In this document: positions 1 through 11,279 of the stretch, in pieces
Layout of the letters: each line of letters begins with the position of its first letter
Position numbering within the stretch: position 1 is the stretch's first letter
NCBI GenBank assembly: GCA_964017125.1
Contig: OZ024902.1
Coordinates: 33,738,654 to 33,802,653 of the forward strand
Source of the DNA: Flabesymbios commensalis
Taxonomy: Eukaryota; Annelida; Polychaeta; Terebellida; Flabelligeridae
Length of the DNA stretch: 64,000 nucleotides
Reading direction: 5' to 3'
Program-made: the position numbers and the translations under genes
Notes under the pieces: generated by a model
Told to the model about the DNA's origin: nothing
The model's database searches: none
Seen by the model: only the letters and a program-made list of their open reading frames with translations

Positions 1-139
1 ATTTTCTTTCCCATTCCAGCTCTGATGTCTACGTAGTATATACATGTAATAATACAGGTCTATTTTATTAGCACTTTTATAAAGTTAACCTTTTAACTTC
101 TAAGGTATCTAATGATGTTATCTAAACAGAATGTGGCCA

Positions 140-890
140 CATGTGAACAAATTCATTCATTCATTCATTCATTCATTCATTCATTCATTCATTCATTCAT
201 TCATTCATTCATTCATTCATTCATTCATTCATTCGTTCATTCATTCATTCATTCATTCATTCATTCATTCATTCATTCATTCATTTATTCATTCACCCAT
301 TCATTTATTCATTCATTCTCATTCATTCATTCATTTATTCATTCATTTATTCATTCATTCATTCATTCATTCATTCATTCATTTATTCATTCATTCATTT
401 ATTCATTCATTCATTCATTCATTCATTCATTCATTCATTCATTCATTCATTCATTCATTCATACATTTATTCATTTATTTATTCATTCATTCATGTATTC
501 ATTCATTCTTTCATTCATTCAATAATTCATACATTTATTTATGCATTCATTCATTCATTCACCAATTCATTATCTTATCCATTCATTCATTCGTTTGATC
601 ATTTATTCATTCATGCATGCATACATTCATTCATTCATTCATTCATTCATTCATTCATTCATTCATTCATTCATTCATTCATCTATTCATTCATTCATTC
701 ATTCATTCATTCATTCATTCATTCATTCATCCATTCATTCATTCATTCATTCATTCATTTATTCATTCATTCATTCATTCATTCATTTATTTATTCACTT
801 GTCCATGTATTTATGCATTTGTTCGTTCGCTCGTTCCTTCATCATGAATTTATTCATTCATTCACTTATTCTGTTATTTATTAAATTAAT
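140..890. repeat. (ATTC)n tetranucleotide microsatellite
   Basis: About 750 bases of nearly unbroken ATTC/TTCA repeats, with scattered T, C and A substitutions that become more frequent after position 470. Because four is not a multiple of three, all three forward frames stay open and encode a His-Ser-Phe-Ile repeat. Those open frames are a by-product of the repeat and not a gene. Confidence 0.97.
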
Positions 891-899
891 TAATTAGTT

Positions 900-2490
900 T
901 ATTCCTTCATTTCTCTGTGTATTTGCAGACAACAGTGATTTTGTAGAAACAACAAACAGCATTTAGAAAAATAAAATAATTTATTTATATTTGTTATTGT
1001 TACCAAATAAATCATTTCTGTCATTAAAATTACAGTTTTGTCACAATTTTAGATATGACCCAGGTTTTATTTAACATAATTGTTAAAGTGTAAATCATGT
1101 TGATATTATACGATATATAAACACGCGAAAGTTGTACTTAAAAAAATATACTTGTATAATCTATAATAAAATACGCATAGAGATGTTCCACCACTAGAAC
1201 TTTAATTCGAATCAATGTCATTCTTTAAACAAAGGTATGAAATAAAATCTGACTAAAATAATATGATAGAAAAGAGATAAAAAAAATAGATCTAACTGAT
1301 AGTAAACATGTTAATAATTACACATTAAACAGTAAAAAAGTGAAAGTGATGCTGCCCTCTTGAGAACGCCTACGTGCACCAGTGCTGCCTCAATATTGGG
1401 CCAGCGTCGCAGACGCTGGAGACGCTGGCCCAACATTGAACCAGCACTGGTTGATTACGTGTTTGTGTGACTGTTTAGGATGTGGTAGGAAGCAGCATTG
1501 TTTTGTACATATCAAGTGTATACCATCTTTATAATGAGCTATTGATATGTTATTGGTTTGATGCTGGAACAGTTAAACTAATGTTTTTATGTTTTCTTGG
1601 TGTTGGCGATGGTATATAAAATATGACCCAACATGACAAAAATATTTGACAATAGTTTTTGCTTCAAATTAACCAATTACACTGGTCTAGAGTTTAACCC
1701 TCTGAGGAGCGGGTTACACTAATAAACACGATAAAGGTACATTATTACCAATCAGTAGTCCTGAAAATACCTGATTGATCTAATATTATATCGCAATGTT
1801 TATGTGTGGCCATTCCATGTCATTTAAATGCGATTAACTGCGGCTAACTGATACATATTATCACCGAGTCGACCTGCTTCGTCAATCGTTATGCGTTTGT
1901 TTGTCGTCTGATTCTGTGGTTTATAACAAGAGGGGGATTGGATTAGCCTCACATCTGTCCAGAATTTCTGAATAAAATGCTCGAATAAAATAATTATCTT
2001 CTGGCACACGTTCCCGAGAATAGGGTTAAAAGAAATGTGCACATGTTGTTTTTCGATGTATTTATGAAGTGAGAGCAATGTAACCTTTGTATGTTAGTGA
2101 CACTATTCTCTCGTACACCACCTGTAGTCACAGTTTTATACATGTATTTTTCAATACTCTCGGACGGCCACAAAATAACGATGATTATGAATTAATTCAC
2201 GATGGAGCAGATATATTTGTAACGAAAACCTAAATAAGACATCTTCTATTTACATCACCATTCTGAGAATAAAAATAGTATTAGAGATATAAGAAAGTAT
2301 AATCGGAAACCATCCTAGGCTACAAGGCATGTAAAGATCGCAAGAATGAAACAAACCAAACGGGTGTAAAACAAAAAAGTTTTAATATACAACAATTATG
2401 GCATTGTTGTAGTATTATTTATGTAATGTAGTGTACATACCGTGCAGATACTGCATCATATGTCCCTAATTACTAACTTAACGTTTTGTT
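900..2490. other. Intergenic, no gene seen
   Basis: AT-rich sequence without a convincing coding frame on either strand. The only recognisable structure is a palindrome remnant of the CCAGCAAACAC family near 1395-1455, with the words GGGCCAGCGTCGCAGACGCT and GACGCTGGCCCAACATT on opposite sides of its centre. Confidence 0.6.
1395..1455. repeat. Palindromic MITE core, CCAGCAAACAC family
   Basis: Short inverted repeat (ATTGGGCCAGCGTC ... GACGCTGGCCCAACATT) identical in type to the hairpin centre of the complete copies at 24216-24322 and 54177-54281. The CCCAGCAAACAC outer ends are no longer recognisable, so this is a decayed or internal fragment. Confidence 0.7.
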
Positions 2491-2492
2491 GA

Positions 2493-2872
2493 ATGGACAT
2501 GCCCAGGACCTGGTCTAAAATCATCAAAAAATCGGTGATTTTATTTTAGCTTAATAATATGACCATATGATGTGAGAATGTCTATAGACTATAAATGCAA
2601 AAGTGTTTTTAATTTTTGTGCTGCACACTTACCAGCTAGGCTAGATATACATACGAAATTCCCGTATTTCATATTTTTGACATGGTTGTCAATAATTAGA
2701 AATCAGGAATTTTGTCTCTATATCTAGCCTAACTGGTAAATGCGCAGCACAAATATTAAAAAATCTTTTGCAGTTCTAATCCATGTACATGTTTACATCA
2801 TATATTCATTTAAAAAAGCTATAATAAAATCACCGATTTTTTATGATTTTAGACTTGGGCATGTCCCTTTAA
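2493..2872. mobile_element. Foldback MITE, copy 1
   Basis: A roughly 380-bp palindrome with arms of about 170 bp. The left arm reads GGACATGCCCAGG, then AAAATCGGTGATTTTATTTTAGC, then CTAGGCTAGATATA. The right arm is its reverse complement, ending GGGCATGTCCCTTT. The centre is TTTTTGACATGGTTGTCAATAATTAG. A second, better-preserved copy lies at 9392-9769. There is no coding capacity, so this is a non-autonomous DNA element. Confidence 0.85.
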
Positions 2873-3235
2873 ATATTTGTCACATTGTCGTTGTCTTATG
2901 TTTTATCTTTTATGAGCATAAATTATACCAAATGGAAAGAAAAAAGAACTAGAAGACATCTACTTAATGTCTACTAAAAATACAATGCATTGCAATTCTA
3001 CACAATAAATGTGTCTAATGTAGGCCTACTATTAAATCATAGAATAGCTGTTTTAAAAATAGTCAGAAAAAATAATGTGCATAACCTATGCCGATGTACG
3101 CTTAACAACAACATAATTGTTGGTATGCTACATCTGCAGTATGCCTATCCAATGAACTTATCATCGACTCACCCCAGGGAAAATATCATCAACATTGTTG
3201 GCTGGATATATTATATCTGTGCATTAACTTTTCTA

Positions 3236-4436
3236 ACCCCAGCAAACACGATACGAAAAGCGTCGTAGACGGTGGACCATTATTAACCCTCTCAGGCCTG
3301 AATTAGACGGTGGACCAACATTAATCATCTCAGGCCTGAATTAGACGGTAGACCAACATTAACCCTCTCAGGCCTGAATTAGACGGTGGACCAACATTAA
3401 CCCTCTCAGGCCTGAATTAGACGGTGGACCAACATTAACCCTCTCAGGCCTGAATTAGACGGTAGACCAACATTAACCCTCTCAGGCCTGAATTAGACGG
3501 TAGACCAACATTAACCCTCTCAGGCCTGAATTAGACGGTGGACCAACATTAACCCTCTCAGGCCTGAATTAGACGGTGGACCAACATTAACCCTCTCAGG
3601 CCTGAATTAGACGGTAGACCAACATTAACCCTCTCAGGCCTGAATTAGACGGTGGACCAACATTAACCCTCTCAGGCCTGAATTAGACGATGGACCAACA
3701 TTAACCCTCTCAGGCCTGAATTAGACGGTGGACCAACATTAACCCTCTCAGGCCTGAATTAGACGGTGGACCAACATTAACCCTCTCAGGCCTGAATTAG
3801 ACGGTGGACCAACATTAACCCTCTCAGGCCTGAATTAGACGGTGGACCAACATTAACCCTCTCAGGCCTGAATTAGACGGTAGACCAACATTAACCCTCT
3901 CAGGCCTGAATTAGACGGTGGACCAACATTAACCCTCTCAGGCCTGAATTAGACGGTGGGCCAACATTAACCCTCTCAGGCCTGAATTAGACGGTGGACC
4001 AACATTAACCTTCTCAGGCCTGAATTAGACGGTGGACCAACATTAACCCTCTCAGGCCTGAATTAGACGGTGGACCAACATTAACCCTCTCAGGCCTGAA
4101 TTAGACGGTGGACCAACATTAACCCTCTCAGGGCTGAATTAGACGGTGGACCAACATTAACCCTCTCAGGCCTGAATTAGACGGTAGACCAACATTAACC
4201 CTCTCAGGCCTGAATTAGACAGTGGACCAACATTAACCCTCTCAGGCCTGAATTAGACGGTGGACCAACATTAACCCTCTCAGGCCTGAATTAGACGTTG
4301 GACCAACATTAACCCTCTCAGGTCTGAATTAGACGGTGGACCAACATTAACCCTCTCAGGCCTGAATTAGACGGTGGACCAACATTAACCCTCTCAGGCC
4401 TGAATTAGACGGTGGACCAACTTTAACCCTCTCAGG
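3236..4436. repeat. 38-bp minisatellite, about 31 copies
   Basis: About 31 head-to-tail copies of a 38-base unit, TTAACCCTCTCAGGCCTGAA followed by TTAGACGGTGGACCAACA. Copies differ mostly at single sites (GGTGGACC versus GGTAGACC). The array begins inside half of a CCAGCAAACAC-family palindrome (CCCAGCAAACACGATACG ... GTCGTAGACGGTGGACC) and ends by running into a TTAACCCTTTC-family MITE at 4423. The unit is therefore made of one piece from each of these two MITEs. Confidence 0.95.
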
Positions 4437-4642
4437 CCTACCACTACAAGCCGCGAATTGCTGCCGCAATTCTCGACTTGTAGTGGATGAAGATGACATG
4501 ATGTGGGTGAAAAATTGATCAAAATTTCCAGGTATTGGTAAAACGGTGTCAAGGAAATTGTCATCATAAAACCCCTAGTTGTAGGAAAATGAAATCTGTA
4601 TACAATAATGTAAAATGATGCTTTAATGCATCGTTCAACCAC
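4423..4642. mobile_element. TTAA-flanked MITE family B, partial copy at end of minisatellite
   Basis: Contains the family B hairpin: CCACTACAAGCCGCGAATTG, a short GC-rich turn, then CAATTCTCGACTTGTAGTGG. The shared tail follows (AAAACCCCTAGTTGTAGG ... GATGCTTTAATGCATCGT). Compared with the complete copy at 44821-45072, the left segment between the terminus and the hairpin is shortened and the right terminus has lost its AAAGGGTTAA. Confidence 0.85.
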
Positions 4643-5028
4643 CATTGGGTATATGTGTCCTGGGGGCATCTATTGCACAGTTTTACAACACATAGGTAGT
4701 ATACGCTTGACGAAGCAGATCACGACAGCATTGTAGACCTACCAACTGTACGTATTATTTTAACCCTTTAAGTGCCAATCACCTTTGCAGTAGCCCTTCA
4801 TGACCATGTTCATACAGTTTACCTTCTTTAATGAGCGAGAGACAAACTAGTATTAAACCTGTAATCAGGCTGAAGGGGGGGGGGTATGCCAAAGCTGATT
4901 TTTTTAGGAAACCTTCGAAATACCATTAGAAAGAACATATCGTGATTCCCGCTGGAGCCTTTTCCATTATTCAAGATGGCGTCCAAGATGGCCACCAAAA
5001 TGTTGAAACCGTTATATCTCGGCTTGTA

Positions 5029-5336
5029 GGGCGGGGGCCCTAGGGTAGTGGTTAGCACCGCTGCTTTCACGAGTTCGGGGTTCGGTTCCCGGTCTCGGCG
5101 GTTTGAAAGAAACAAAACATGTTTCTTCCCCATCCACGTGTAAAGTCAGTATTGTGGGGAGCCTCCGTGACCGAGAGGTAGCGTGCTCGGCCTCAGACCG
5201 CCAGGGCTCGAATTTCGAATCCTGTGTCTGGAGGACAGTGTCATCTCAATCATCTCACCATCCTCAGGAGGTTCTCCTGGCCCAGTTAACCCTACATGTG
5301 CACAAAGGTGGCCTGAAGCCCGATTCATTTCATTTT
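5029..5336 (+). mobile_element. Dimeric tRNA-derived SINE, copy 1
   Basis: A SINE of about 308 bp with two tRNA-like modules. Module 1 has the A-box-like GGGTAGTGGTTAGCACC and the B-box-like GGGTTCGGTTCCC. Module 2 has CCGTGACCGAGAGGTAGCG and GGGCTCGAATTTCGAATCC. A tail follows (GTGCACAAAGGTGGCCT ... CCCGATTCATTTCATTTT). It is flanked by a perfect 14-bp target-site duplication TATCTCGGCTTGTA at 5015-5028 and 5337-5350, which proves insertion by target-primed reverse transcription. Polymerase III promoters of this kind normally drive SINE transcription; partner LINE unknown. Confidence 0.93.
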
Positions 5337-5689
5337 TATCTCGGCTTGTAATCAACATAACTTGAGGATTTAAATGTCTACATGTACATTTATTGCCATA
5401 CAATGAAGCAGGTTCTATTTAGTGAGTCACTAAATAGTCAAGCTTATAATTTATTTGCAATTTAAGGTATATTGATAAGGGAAATGGCAAGATTTTGATA
5501 TGTGTGACATTTTAAAAATTATTTCAATCATTAATTTAAAAATGAAAATATGTGATATATGTGACTATGTCGTGAGTCAAAGACTGTTTCATTTTAATCC
5601 TTTTGTTAGAAAGTATATTTTGATATAAAAGTTATGAAGTTATGTGTTAAAAGGTGGTGAGAACGAGGCAGTACAGGGCGATGATGAAG

Positions 5690-5775
5690 CGTTAAATGGC
5701 AATAGGAAAGCGTTAAATGGCAATGGGAAAGCGTTAAATGGCAATGGGAAAGCGCTGAAGTGCGTTGAGGAGGCG
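5690..5775. repeat. 21-bp tandem repeat, about 4 copies
   Basis: Tandem GCGTTAAATGGCAATGGGAAA units decaying at both ends. The related, more degenerate array at 25500-25730 sits at the corresponding place in the 24.4-26.5 kb element, so the array belongs to that element family. Confidence 0.7.
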
Positions 5776-6445
5776 TTGAAGAACACTTTATTCAGTCAAA
5801 AATAGCTAAATATTTTGATAGCCATAAATATGACAGTTAACCATTGTACTACAGAAAATACATTTTAAAAAACGTCATCAAAGATATGGATTACACTTGT
5901 TTCTATTTTTATTTGCATAAAATGTTTTTGGCGTGAGACTTTGGGTCTAACTACTACCAGAAAAGGATTTTTTTGCCAAAATAAAACTGAAACAAGGTAA
6001 TTACATTGTGTTTTTTTAATTAGTTAGAATTATATTTTCGCTCCTTTGACCTTGAAATTGACTTTTCGACTTTGAAGATGAGGTGGAATCACTTAAATAA
6101 TACCAGAAATGGATCTTCTAGTAGGATAGTTTGGGTCGGTTACCTCTTTTCACCAGGTATTACACTTGTAGTATGAGTCACGGGAAATTGGGATGTGTCT
6201 ATGCGGTGACAGTCACTGCCATGTCTATACTTATCCCATTCAGCTGTGGTGTGAGTCATGTAATTCCGTGGGAATCTCATGTTAATTCTTGTCACCTACG
6301 TTTCTTGCCCACTACTCACCCACAACAGCTTTTTAAAGCTTTAATATGTCCAAAACATGAAATAAGATGTTACCATGCAGTTAGAAAATTGGGACGAACT
6401 TTATATTTTGACCGCTTTTATGGGGGTATTCCCAAACCCGTCTGT

Positions 6446-7010
6446 GATTAGGGGGTAGGGTTGCATTTACATGTAAGCGTCTGTCGTTCATGTTCTGAAT
6501 AACCAATCTGCACATGCAATATAGGCCTACCATATAACAGATAATTAAATTCCCGTGCTAATAATATAGTCAGGGTGCCAAAGCTGATATTCCAGCCTAA
6601 CCCTGCTTGCAAGATAAAGGTTTTTTTATGGTAGATTTTGCATCATTATTACCTCTATAATAAATATCAGGCGGATAGCAAGCGAAAATCCTTGAGCTAA
6701 CCGAGAAATCTGGTCATCAAAACAACATAATAAATGATAGTTATTAGACATATCCAAATCTGGCCTTTTTTTGTCAGATATGTATATGCCTAAAACCGTG
6801 TGTTATTTATATTTGTAAATGTCATACATAATTTTTAATGAAATAATTTTGCAGCTTCTCATGAAACTAAGTCGATTTAGCCTGGATTGAAATCTGAAAC
6901 ATGGAACTTTGCTCGTGATTTTAGAGTATAATTTTGTATTCACTTGTTTTTACATAATTTGCGTGTGCTGAATGCGAATTTGTCGGATAACATTATATAT
7001 ACAAATGCAT
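6446..7010 (+). repeat. Diverged fragment of the 7.8-11.3 kb element arm
   Basis: Matches the left arm at about 8370-8870 in order: GATTAGGGGGTAGGGTT, AAGCGTCTGTCG, TTTTTGTCAGATATGTATATGC, TGTGTTATTTATATTTGTAA, CACTTGTTTTTACATAATTTG, GTGTGCTGAATGCG. It carries only the middle of an arm and has no inverted partner close by. Confidence 0.65.
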
Positions 7011-7420
7011 GACAATGTAAAAAAAGTATATGCTTAAAAGCAAGCATAGTCTTATGAAAGTACAATGAGCGTTAAACGGCAGTAATTATTACTATTTAAA
7101 TTCTGTACATGATATATCAAAATAGCATTGATCACGATCGGGGTATCCCCGTGGACACGTTATAAATAGTATAGGTGTTATATTTGCTGACAACCTAATC
7201 GGTAATCCTTTCTTTAGATTCTGCTGATGAATTCAAAGCGATTGATATACCTGCATACATGGCATGCGTAATATGTTAGTCTAAGCATATATATGCTTCT
7301 CTTACGGAATGCGTGAAAACTGAATAAACTTCAGAATGTATACGGTGACGCAGTATGCATCACAGAGTGACGCATACGTATAAACGTGACGCATCACGTA
7401 TAGCAGAGTGACACATAAGC

Positions 7421-7674
7421 TCAACCCTTTAACCACCGGTGTCGCATATATTCGGGTTTTCGTTTTTTTATTAGCACATTAAGTACCACCTTTTAAACAT
7501 GTTAAAGATAAAATATGACATCAATCAGCTATATTTGAAAACAGTTTACCCGGTACCTCCATTTTGTCAAATCTGAATAATTTTCACTCACTTTAAGTTG
7601 TGGATCGCGTCAGCGAGACACAATTTCAAGTGGGTGAAAATTCAGATTGAACAATTTGGCGACTAAAAGGTTAA
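7421..7674 (-). mobile_element. TTAA-flanked MITE family A, copy 1
   Basis: A roughly 250-bp element beginning CCCTTTAACCACCGG and ending AAAAGGTTAA. It contains a hairpin related to CACTTGAAGTTGTG ... CACAACTTCAAGTG, with the loop word GATCGCGTCAGCGAGAC. TTAA targets and CCCTTT termini are typical of piggyBac-related elements; that assignment is inference from the ends, since no transposase is encoded. Other copies are at 27785, 57032, 62217 and 62807. Confidence 0.85.
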
Positions 7675-7763
7675 CGCTAGCCATTACGCGCATTACGCAT
7701 CCCACTTAAACATGCGGTAATTTGTGAAAAGTGAATTTCGGGATAACATTTCTCAGCAGTGTC

Positions 7764-10700
7764 TAATAGTCCAGGAGCAGGGACACACAAAAAAAATGCA
7801 TTCAACCGGCGGACTATCTCGAATCTGAATATTGACAAAATGGTACAATGGACCTTCGGCAACAACCCCAGGTAGTATGTACAAACGAATTGTGGTATCA
7901 GTTTTTTTGTACAGCTCATTTCCTAACATATATAAGGGGTGTTTTTTGCTATGTTCTTTAAAGTGGAGGTCAAGTTAGGAAACAGCAATGAATAAACCAA
8001 TTCTTACACTTTTGGTATCACTACACTCAGTAATAACTTACCTAACTTTTGGGTTCGTCTGGCCTTAGATAAGATTGTGTATTGTGAGAATATAACAACG
8101 TACATCAAGTCACATCTCAATCGTGAAGACGGTATGGATTGTTTTCCTAAATCTTTACAAGAAATGAGACAGAAATTATAACTACTAAGCGTATTGGCTA
8201 AAAATGCATTATATGACCAAAATAAACAATGCTTCGGGAAAAAGTAAGATCAAATTTGATTCAATAGGTGTTACTTTAATGGGACTGAGCTCACCTCATG
8301 CTGCGTACGGTCCTGGTGATTATTGCAATATTCTAGTTGTCATTGAGACCACCCAAGCCTGTTTAGATTTAGGGGGTAGAGTTACGTAAACGTCTGTCGC
8401 TGCTGATTTAGTTTATCAATGTACACATTGAAATTCAATTCCCGTTACAATGATATATTGCATGTTGCAGTGGAGTAAATAGTCATCTCTCCACATACGT
8501 TAAAACATAATTTTTATTACACAAGAATAGACATAAGCAACAAAAAAAGAGTCAACATAGTCAATAAAAGCGTCTAAATGTCTAAATAAAACATAATTAT
8601 TTGACATATCGCTATTTGGCCTATGTTTTCTAAAACAAATATATGTATGCTTAAAAATGAGTGTTATTTGTAATTATAAATATGACATATATTTTTTTAA
8701 TGGAAGAATATTGCAGCCTTTTATGAAAATGTGTGTGTTTAGTCGTAGCTGAAATCTGAAATATTGAGCATTGAACGGTATTTTAGTGTATATTTTTCAC
8801 TTGTTTTTACATAATCTGGGTGTGCTGAAGTCGAGTCTGTCGAATGATATTCTATATTTGGTGACCTTCACCTTCAAATTAGCAAAACATAAAATGGCTG
8901 TCAAAATGTTAATAACACCCCGTATTTTCTATGGTTTATCGCAAATGAAAGCACAATGTATGGTTTCTGTAAGATTTTTATTCAAGAAATTTATAGCGAG
9001 TGTCTTTGGAAAGAAATGACCTTTATTTGACCTTCAAATTCAATACGTCCGCCGTTTTTAAATATTTACTGTTACTATAATTATATCGCTGAACATGCTG
9101 AAAATAATACGACTTATTTGAAGTAACTTAGTGGACCAGGAATAAACATTACTGACAAGTAAATTTTGAAAAAAAATTCAAAATGGCCGCGACATTCACC
9201 CTCAAATGAACAAAATGGCTATCAAAAATGTAAATTCCACCTCTTTTTTTGGTTTATCGCACAGAAATGCTCAATTTATGTTTTTTGTATAACATGGGGA
9301 CCGAAACACTCATGTCTGATGTCTATTTATCATCGTCTGACCTAGATTGTATCGCAAAATCCAAGATGGCCGTCTTTCTGCATATTTGCCATTAAAGGGA
9401 CTGGCCCAGGCTAAAATAATAAAAAAAAAGGTGATTTTATTTCGGCTTCTTAATATGACCATATGATGTAAACATGTCCATAGACTAGAATGACAAAAGT
9501 TTTTAAAATTTTTGTGCTGCGCATTTATCAGTTAGGCTGGATATAGAGACGAAATTCTAATTATAGTTCTAATTATTGACAACCATGTCAAAAATTAGAA
9601 ATACGGTAATTTCGTCTCTATATCTAGCTTAACTGGAGAATACGCAGGACAAAAAATAAAAAACTTTTACAATTCTACTATGGACATATTTACATCATAT
9701 GGTCATAATAAGAAGCCGAAATAAAATCAACGATTTTTTAATGATTTTAGCCCGGCTAGTCCCTCTAATATCATAACGTCATTCTAAATATGGAGCACAT
9801 CAAAGCATGTTAGAATTACTAAGTCTTTAAACTTAGTTTTGAATGTCTTATAAGTTAATTTGTCCTTTGAACTAGTCTATTTTTTAAATTTTCATTAAAT
9901 AATGTTGTTTTATTATATTATAGTTTAAATGCAAAAAACGCTATATTGTGTGCTGGTGGTAATCATTTTGAATTTGAAGGTCGAAGTAAGGTCATTCTAA
10001 ACGAAAAACCTGAGACATACATTTCTCAACTCCAAATCATACAGAAACCAGAAATTGTGCATTTATTTTTCGTAAAAAAGTAGAAGATATGTGGCTTTGG
10101 AGGCCATTTTTTGTTTTTGAATTTTTAAGATGAAGGACACTAAATATAGAACGTTATCCGACTGATGCGAATTTAGCACACCCGAATTATGTAAAAACAA
10201 GTGGTTAACAAATTATATACTTATTTTGCCGAGCAAAGTTCAATGTTTCAGATTTCAGCCCAGTTTGAATACAGACAATTTCATAACAGGCTGCTATATT
10301 CTTACATTAGCAAAATATATCAACATTTATAAATCTAAATACCACTGGGTGTTAAACAAATACATATCTGGCTTCAGAAAACATCGGCCACATGGGCAAT
10401 AATTATGGGCACTAATTATTATGGCGATAATTATGTTTTATTTAGTCGCTTTCGTTGAACATGTTGAGTATTTTTTGTTGTTGCTGATTTCCATTCTTGT
10501 GTAATACAAAATTATGTTTCAACGTATGTGGAGAGATGACTATTTACTCCACTGCAACATGCAATATTTCATTGCAGCGGGAATTGAATTTCCATGTGTA
10601 CATTGGTAAATTAGAACAGCAGCGACAGACGTTTACGTAACTCTACCCCCTAAATCTAAACAGATTTGGGTGGTCTCAATGACCACTAAAATATATCAAT

Positions 10701-11278
10701 AATCACCAGGACCGTACGCAGCATGAAGTGAGCTCAGTCCCATTAAAGTTACACATATGGAACCAAATTTGATCTTACTTTTTTCTCGAAGCATTGTTTA
10801 TTTTGGGCATATAAAGCATTTTTAGCCAATACGCTTAGTATAATTTCTGTTCATTTCTTGTAAAGATTTAAGAAAAAAATCCATAGCGTTTTTACGATTG
10901 AGATGTGACTTGATGTAATATGTTATTACATGTATTCTCACAATACACAATCTTATCAAAGGCCAGACGCACCCAAAAGTTAGGTAAGTTAATACTGAGT
11001 GTAGTGATACCAAAAGTGTAAGAATCGGTCCATTCATTGCAAAGATATGGCTATTTTTCGATTTTGATCTCCACTTTGACGAACATAGCAAAAACACCCC
11101 CTATGTTAGAAAATGGGCTGTACAAAAAACTGATACCACAATTTGTTTGTACACACTACCCGGGGTTGTTGCCGAAGGTCCATTCCACCATTCTGTCAAT
11201 TCAGATTCTAGATACTACGCCGGTTGAACGAACTCACTAAATAGAGCCCCTGCAAAAACTAACTCCTGGACTATAACC
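7764..11278. mobile_element. Long-inverted-repeat element, about 3.5 kb, arms about 1.3 kb
   Basis: The left arm (about 7764-9060) reappears as its reverse complement at about 9945-11278. Shared landmarks are TAGTCCAGGAG at the outer ends, TTCAACCGGCG, ATGGACCTTCGGCAACAACC, TTAGGGGGTAGAGTTACGTA, GTCTGTCGCTGCTG, GGAGAGATGACTATTTACTC and GACCTTCAAATTC near the loop. The spacer of about 0.9 kb holds a separate foldback MITE (9392-9769). I see no long coding frame; short frames on the arms appear in both copies only because the arms are duplicated. Family unassigned. Arms of this length could form a giant hairpin or give double-stranded RNA if transcribed. Confidence 0.85.
9392..9769. mobile_element. 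Foldback MITE, copy 2, inside the long-inverted-repeat element
   Basis: A near-perfect palindrome of about 378 bp. It begins TTAAAGGGACTGGCCCAGG and ends CTAGTCCCTCTAA. The arms share AATATGACCATATGATGTAA, TAGAGACGAAATT and TGTGCTGCGCA. It is homologous to 2493-2872. It lies in the loop between the two long arms, so it inserted after, or was carried with, that element. Confidence 0.88.
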
Positions 11279-11279
11279 G

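Larger units (their letters stand above)
4868..6130 (+). mobile_element. Solo partial copy of the 24.4-26.5 kb foldback element, split by a SINE
   Basis: Shares order and wording with the element at 24432-26472: CAAGATGGCGTCCAAGATGG, then TATATCTCGGCTTGTA (target of the SINE) continuing ATCAACATAACTTGAGG, then degenerate 21-bp repeats (GCGTTAAATGGCAATGGGAAA, 5690-5770), then the block with TGACCTTGAAATTGAC and AATACCAGAAATGG. Only one arm is seen, so it is truncated. Confidence 0.55.

Noticed and set aside
112-897. Several long open frames encoding His-Ser-Phe-Ile repeats
   Set aside because: They are reading frames through an ATTC microsatellite; all frames are open for the same trivial reason.
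3236-4436. CRISPR-like regular repeats of 38 bp
   Set aside because: There are no spacers: units are directly adjacent, the genome is animal, and both flanks are MITE halves.
5029-5105. tRNA genes at 5.0, 40.7 and 61.9 kb
   Set aside because: The tRNA-like heads belong to a dimeric SINE with target-site duplications; cloverleaf pairing is degraded and three copies share the same non-tRNA tail.
7764-11278. A large virus-like element with long terminal repeats
   Set aside because: The arms are inverted, not direct, and no capsid, polymerase, integrase or protease-like text is present; only a non-coding long-inverted-repeat element can be supported.
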